From the NCBI GenBank assembly GCA_021775515.1, contig JAJFHR010000029.1:1-22936 (forward strand): a DNA stretch of 22,936 nucleotides. Direction: 5' to 3'. Positions 22,820 to 22,936 of the stretch are shown one piece after another. The position numbers and the translations under genes were made by a program. The notes under the pieces are model-generated. The model was given only the letters and a program-made list of their open reading frames with translations. It had not been told where the DNA came from and did not search any database. Origin of the DNA: Hyphomicrobiales bacterium (lineage in GTDB: Bacteria > Pseudomonadota > Alphaproteobacteria > Rhizobiales > JAJFHR01). Position 1 is the stretch's first letter. Every line of letters begins with the position of its first letter.

Positions 22820-22936
22820 TTAGAGATTTCGGCCGATAGCGAGAAATTTCTCTCGCCTGTGTTCGATTATTTCATCCCGGCTCATGTCCGAATATTTGTT
22901 CAAAGCCTCCGACAGGGCATTTCCTGCCTGCAAAAT
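22820..22936 (-). CDS. accA: 3' end of accA, acetyl-CoA carboxylase carboxyltransferase alpha
   Basis: The last 38 codons of a gene that runs off the right edge. The frame, ending at TAA 22822-22820, reads in part ALSEALNKYSDMSRDEIIEH followed by RREKFLAIGRNL. This is the typical C-terminus of AccA (…L..R..KF..IGR). AccA with AccD transfers the carboxyl group to acetyl-CoA, making malonyl-CoA for fatty acid synthesis. An L,D-transpeptidase gene downstream of accA is a known alphaproteobacterial neighbour pair, which supports the call. It is too short to appear as a complete ORF, since it has no start in the window. Confidence 0.85.
   Translation of the reverse strand: MLQAGNALSEALNKYSDMSRDEIIEHRREKFLAIGRNL

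Noticed and set aside
1..22936. CRISPR array, insertion sequence, prophage or defence cassette
   Set aside because: No regularly spaced direct repeats, transposase, integrase, phage or nuclease genes were seen. The gene order is that of conserved housekeeping blocks.

Overview
The window is a stretch of alphaproteobacterial chromosome made almost entirely of housekeeping genes, with base composition near half G+C by eye (not counted). The assignment rests on gene content and order. A ubiG / lysC-ptsP-prfA-prmC neighbourhood lies beside a methyltransferase / comF-grxC-nitrilase-DUF1178 group. Next to these are a mutT-argJ-parvulin group divergent from secA, and an accA end next to a YafK-type L,D-transpeptidase. 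These arrangements are familiar from Hyphomicrobiales (Rhizobiales) and related orders. A perfect CtrA-type box (TTAA-N7-TTAA) supports the class. I cannot name a genus. I saw no insertion sequence, prophage, CRISPR array, tRNA or rRNA.

Layout. Positions 1-307 hold no convincing gene. prmC (release-factor methyltransferase) and a DUF1330-like gene read leftward. Divergent from them is a TetR-family regulator; the short gap between carries two copies of a palindrome and a good promoter. A convergent hairpin separates the regulator from the leftward run lysC - ptsP - RodZ-like HTH/membrane protein - prfA (2412-8141). ubiG reads rightward from the lysC leader. The leftward run comF - grxC - carbon-nitrogen hydrolase - DUF1178 (9213-11629) is divergent from an NDUFAF5-like methyltransferase-fold gene (11770-12690). 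A lone Flp pilin gene, mutT, argJ and a periplasmic parvulin (12721-15652) read leftward. After a 393-base gap come secA, an SLC13-type transporter with two RCK_C domains, and an aldo/keto reductase, all rightward. The window ends with a leftward L,D-transpeptidase and the last 38 codons of accA.

How the genes work together. prfA and prmC form one functional unit, because PrmC methylates the GGQ glutamine of release factors. ptsP starts the nitrogen phosphotransferase relay. lysC and argJ belong to amino-acid synthesis, ubiG to quinone synthesis, and the NDUFAF5-like protein possibly to complex I maturation. secA and the parvulin serve protein export and periplasmic folding. The L,D-transpeptidase acts on the wall and may be under cell-cycle (CtrA) control.

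I found no clearly new biological system. The observations most worth a second look are the TetR/DUF1330 pair wedged between prfA and prmC with its double operator, the CtrA-like box before the L,D-transpeptidase, the short ORF and hairpin in front of lysC, and an apparently leaderless promoter for the SLC13 gene. The solitary Flp pilin and the degenerate SAM motif of the NDUFAF5-like protein also deserve attention.
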